Of a stretch of DNA of 10,229 bases, positions 8,311-10,229 are shown piece after piece. Within the stretch, counting starts at the first letter, position 1. Each line of letters begins with the position of its first letter. This DNA is from Euperipatoides rowelli (Eukaryota > Onychophora > Udeonychophora > Euonychophora > Peripatopsidae): NCBI GenBank assembly GCA_003024985.2, contig PXIH01S0041269.1, one strand, 5' to 3'. Made by a program: the position numbers and the translations under genes. The notes beneath the pieces are model-generated. The model searched no databases. It saw only the letters and a list, made by a program, of their open reading frames with translations, and had not been told where the DNA came from.

Positions 8311-8546
8311 ACTTCTTCAATCCTTTAAAATAAAATAATTATTTATTCGGACGTTTGGAGTAGGTTACTAACTGTTCTATGCAGAATGGAAGTTCTATAA
8401 TTTCATTCACTAATGTACAACATGAATACATTGTTTAACATGATAGAAATTTTAAAGATTCTAACATTCTACATAGAAAATGGGTACAGTTAGTACACGA
8501 AATGTCTAAATAAATAATTATTTATATTTGAAAGGATTGAAGAAGT
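8311..8546. mobile_element. Palindromic MITE with about 78-bp terminal inverted repeats
   Basis: The left arm (8311-8388) begins ACTTCTTCAATCCTTT and contains AATAATTATTTATT, ACTAACTGT and CTATGCAGAATG. The right arm (8465-8546) repeats these blocks in inverted order with small indels. The central 76 bases are only weakly palindromic. It has no coding capacity. No clear target duplication could be fixed; the inverted similarity may extend a few bases beyond both ends, and the left flank seems to carry a short insertion. Superfamily unassigned. It sits between LINE A and LINE B. Confidence 0.75.
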
Positions 8547-8551
8547 TTATA

Positions 8552-8800
8552 CTCAAACCCACTTAGAGCATCCATTGGTAAAACTGCAGTATTCGTCAAC
8601 AGCAGAATTGCTTATAGGATGAAAGACCTATATTCTATATTGATTTTATATTAGAATGGATATTGTTTCTTGATATCCAGTACCAGATTAAACATCTAAT
8701 ATAAAAGCCGTATAGAATATATTCCCTTCATCTTTCGAGATCCAATCAGCAATTTCCGTTACATTTAGATCCATCCGTTTAAATATCTAAAATATACCAT
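8552..8800 (-). pseudogene. RNase H-like remnant of LINE B
   Basis: The minus-strand frame gives ILDI*TDGSKCNGN, with TDGSKC encoded by 8778-8761. This matches the first catalytic-Asp motif of RNase H (I-x-YTDGSK...G). Later, in another frame, NTAVLPMDALSGFE (about 8593-8552) resembles the SDSQAAL-AL block. The spacing of about 60 codons is plausible for the domain with some loss. The first block is a good short match; the second is weak. The end coincides with the flank of the palindromic MITE. Confidence 0.45.
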
Positions 8801-9054
8801 AAAATTCTTTGTCAATAATTATTACATAGCAGTTATGAAAAACAAATTATTTAAAAACAGTTACATGTTAGGGTATACATTGAAATGTATATCATGTTTT
8901 TAGGCCATAATTGCTCCAAATGCCTTTGATTGAAGGCTAAACTATCAATCCAAATTAAATTATTTACAGTCAGTTGAATTAGAGATGATATAATATCTTC
9001 AATACTCTTGTTATTAAAAACAAACTGACATCTGGTTTTCCATACTCCAAAGAA

Positions 9055-9486
9055 CAGGGGTTACCAAACCTGTACCCGCAGGTACCACGGTGCCCGTCAA
9101 CCAATTTGTGTGTGCCCGCAGCTGTTCGACCACAAAGCGAAAGCTTGTCCACAAAACTTGGCAGTGCCCGGATCACATTGATTTAGATTGTGAGTGGTTA
9201 GGCAACCAAATTTAGGTAGTTGTTTTCTTGTAGATCAACCTCTTTAATTCCACCTTTTGTGCCAAGTTAACATGGACAAAATTGAGTGTAAAGCATGCAG
9301 ACGGCCAAATTGCAAATGGTGGGGAAAGTTAGAGAATTGTCTAAATACAGGCAATACAATTCAGATTCTACCACCTTTTTGACATCTGCTCATATATATC
9401 TGTCATTATGGAAAATATAGGGGGTGCCCACAACCCTACAGATATTTTAGAATGTGCTCTAGTGTACAAAAAGTTGGGAACCCCTG
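9055..9486. mobile_element. hAT-type MITE (432 bp) inserted in LINE B
   Basis: The ends are inverted repeats, CAGGGGTTACCAAAC on the left and the inverse of CAGGGGTTCCCAACT on the right, the classic animal hAT terminus. The 8-bp flanks CCAAAGAA (9047-9054) and CTATAGAT (9487-9494) agree at 5 of 8 positions, and the right copy fits the hAT target pattern nTnnnnAn, so a decayed target duplication is likely. Subterminal GTGCCCG motifs occur at 9090, 9112 and 9164, with variants at 9072 and 9424, as expected of transposase-binding repeats. No transposase is present; a short MDKIECKAC-like frame near 9272 might be a leftover of one but is unsupported. LINE B coding similarity resumes on both sides, confirming it as an insertion. 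Confidence 0.78.
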
Positions 9487-9850
9487 CTATAGATTTTACA
9501 AAAAAAAAAACAAAAAAAAAAAACACTTTTTCAAATTTAAATCTTTTGTTTTTAGATTGTGTATATCTGATCTTGATATCTAACATTGTGAATACCATAT
9601 TTAACAAAACAAATTGTTTTGATGCTTTATTACCACTTTACAATCAAAAAACACATGTTTCATAGTTCCCTCATTTTGTTTTCAAAAGACACACATTATA
9701 TCATGGTCTCTCAAGATGTTGATACCATGAAGCCTCATTTTGGTAGGCAAACAATTTTTTCATTAAATCTCTATTACATGGAAACATGAATTTTCATAAT
9801 TTTTTTCTCATCTAATCCAAGCTTAGGGTTAGAATCTGAAAATTTTTCAG

Positions 9851-10051
9851 ATTTAAGCTATTACAAATTAATGTATTTATCATGAAAAATGTGCCATGCA
9901 TATCTAAACATACTGTACATTATGCAGCAATGACAAAAATACAGAGAAATAAAACAAATTAGACATGTACAATTTTATTTGAAAATAAATTATGAATTCA
10001 AACATTACTTAAACTCATTCACACTTAACATATAATATATAAAATACAAAA
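9851..10051. other. AT-rich stretch with a minus-strand poly(A) signal candidate
   Basis: On the minus strand an AATAAA hexamer (9979-9974) lies about 75 bases past the stop of the open frame at 10052-10228 and is followed by a T-rich stretch, which would suit a 3' UTR. AATAAA is common at this base composition, so this is only suggestive. Confidence 0.2.
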
Positions 10052-10228
10052 CTAACATTGTTCCATCCATGGGCAGCCCCGGGGCTGAGGGATGACAAAA
10101 CTTTCTTTCATCGTCGTACAGCACCGTGGATTTGTGGATTTTTTCTGATTACTTACAGTTAGATAACATGAATTTTGGATGTAAAATAGATTTATGACAA
10201 GTGAACAAAGGAAATGGATTCTGAGATG
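10052..10228 (-). other. Open frame running off the right edge (58 codons seen), unassigned
   Basis: Reading leftwards from the window edge, a frame stays open for 58 codons to a TAG at 10054-10052. Its last part (STNPRCCTTMKES, then VIPQPRGCPWMEQC) is encoded by a locally GC-rich patch containing the perfect 14-bp palindrome CAGCCCCGGGGCTG (10074-10087). It could be the 3' end of a gene whose body lies beyond the window, with the poly(A) candidate at 9974. A GTAAGT on the same strand (about 10159-10154) could instead be a splice donor that would end an exon earlier. I do not recognise the peptide. Chance openness cannot be excluded. Confidence 0.22.
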
Positions 10229-10229
10229 G

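Larger units (their letters stand above)
8552..9850 (-). pseudogene. LINE B: decayed non-LTR retrotransposon C-terminal region (zinc knuckle, linker, RNase H-like remnant), split by a hAT MITE
   Basis: On the minus strand, NCLPTKMRLHGINIL (9756-9712) matches the LPT-RL block preceding the zinc knuckle in L1/Tx1-like and plant LINE proteins. It is followed by CVF*KQNEGTMKHVFFDC (9693-9640), a C-x2-C-x(n)-H-x4-C motif whose second cysteine codon has become TGA. After the hAT insertion the reading resumes with GVWKTRCQFVFNNKSIED and stays open for 66 codons (9048-8851), resembling the W-x-WK-RC-x-VF linker of such proteins. The remnant at 8778-8552 follows. Several stops and shifts show it is dead. 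The RT core should lie to the right, but I cannot recognise it at 9850-10229, so the copy is truncated or too decayed. The order knuckle then RNase H differs from the usual animal order (see findings). Confidence 0.68.

Noticed and set aside
8874-8891. Perfect small palindrome (TATACATT-GA-AATGTATA)
   Set aside because: Short AT-rich hairpins are expected by chance here, and it lies within the LINE B open stretch.
8979-9176. Minus-strand 65-codon ORF
   Set aside because: It crosses the boundary between the hAT MITE and LINE B in a frame different from the LINE B match.
9368-9665. Overlapping ORFs on both strands (79 and 85 codons)
   Set aside because: Both run across the hAT right end and a poly-A tract; the sequence is explained by the MITE and LINE B.
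10139-10170. Possible + strand splice acceptor (TTTTTTCTGATTACTTACAG) before 10161
   Set aside because: All three + frames after it hit a stop quickly, so it does not open a coding exon.

Overview
The window is AT-rich (roughly 70% A+T by eye) eukaryotic nuclear DNA. The evidence is an intronless class A GPCR gene, a tandem satellite, two decayed non-LTR retrotransposons (LINEs) and several non-autonomous DNA transposons. The GPCR and the repeat types point to an invertebrate animal; the species cannot be named from the sequence. Five isolated N bases (1791, 1826, 1829, 4133, 5079) indicate a draft assembly. There are no bacterial or phage genes, operons or CRISPR arrays, and I found no convincing tRNA or rRNA gene.

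Layout. Positions 1-1432 are AT-rich flank with one short open segment of unknown meaning (74-319) and a perfect TGACGTCA box at 671. Positions 1433-2515 hold the only convincing intact gene, a 360-residue seven-transmembrane receptor on the + strand. Positions 2897-4498 are a 129-bp tandem satellite whose centre is organised as a 258-bp two-monomer higher-order repeat; a small assembly duplication at the N at 4133 breaks its phase. Positions 4499-6379 are AT-rich with no gene. From about 6380 to 9850 lies a graveyard of mobile elements. LINE A (minus strand, endonuclease plus reverse transcriptase) is split by an 894-bp inverted-repeat (foldback-like) element flanked by an exact 8-bp duplication. 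A 236-bp palindromic MITE follows. LINE B (minus strand, zinc-knuckle tail plus RNase H-like remnant) is split by a 432-bp hAT-type MITE. The right edge (10052-10228) has a minus-strand open frame running off the window.

The genes do not form a pathway or operon. The receptor is probably a functional single-exon gene in a repeat-rich neighbourhood. The rest records a relative chronology: LINEs inserted and decayed, and inverted-repeat DNA transposons later inserted into them. The observations most worth following up are the eroded GPCR signature motifs, the zinc-knuckle-before-RNase-H order in LINE B, the multi-terminus foldback element, and the dimeric satellite. I found no clear evidence of a wholly new biological system.
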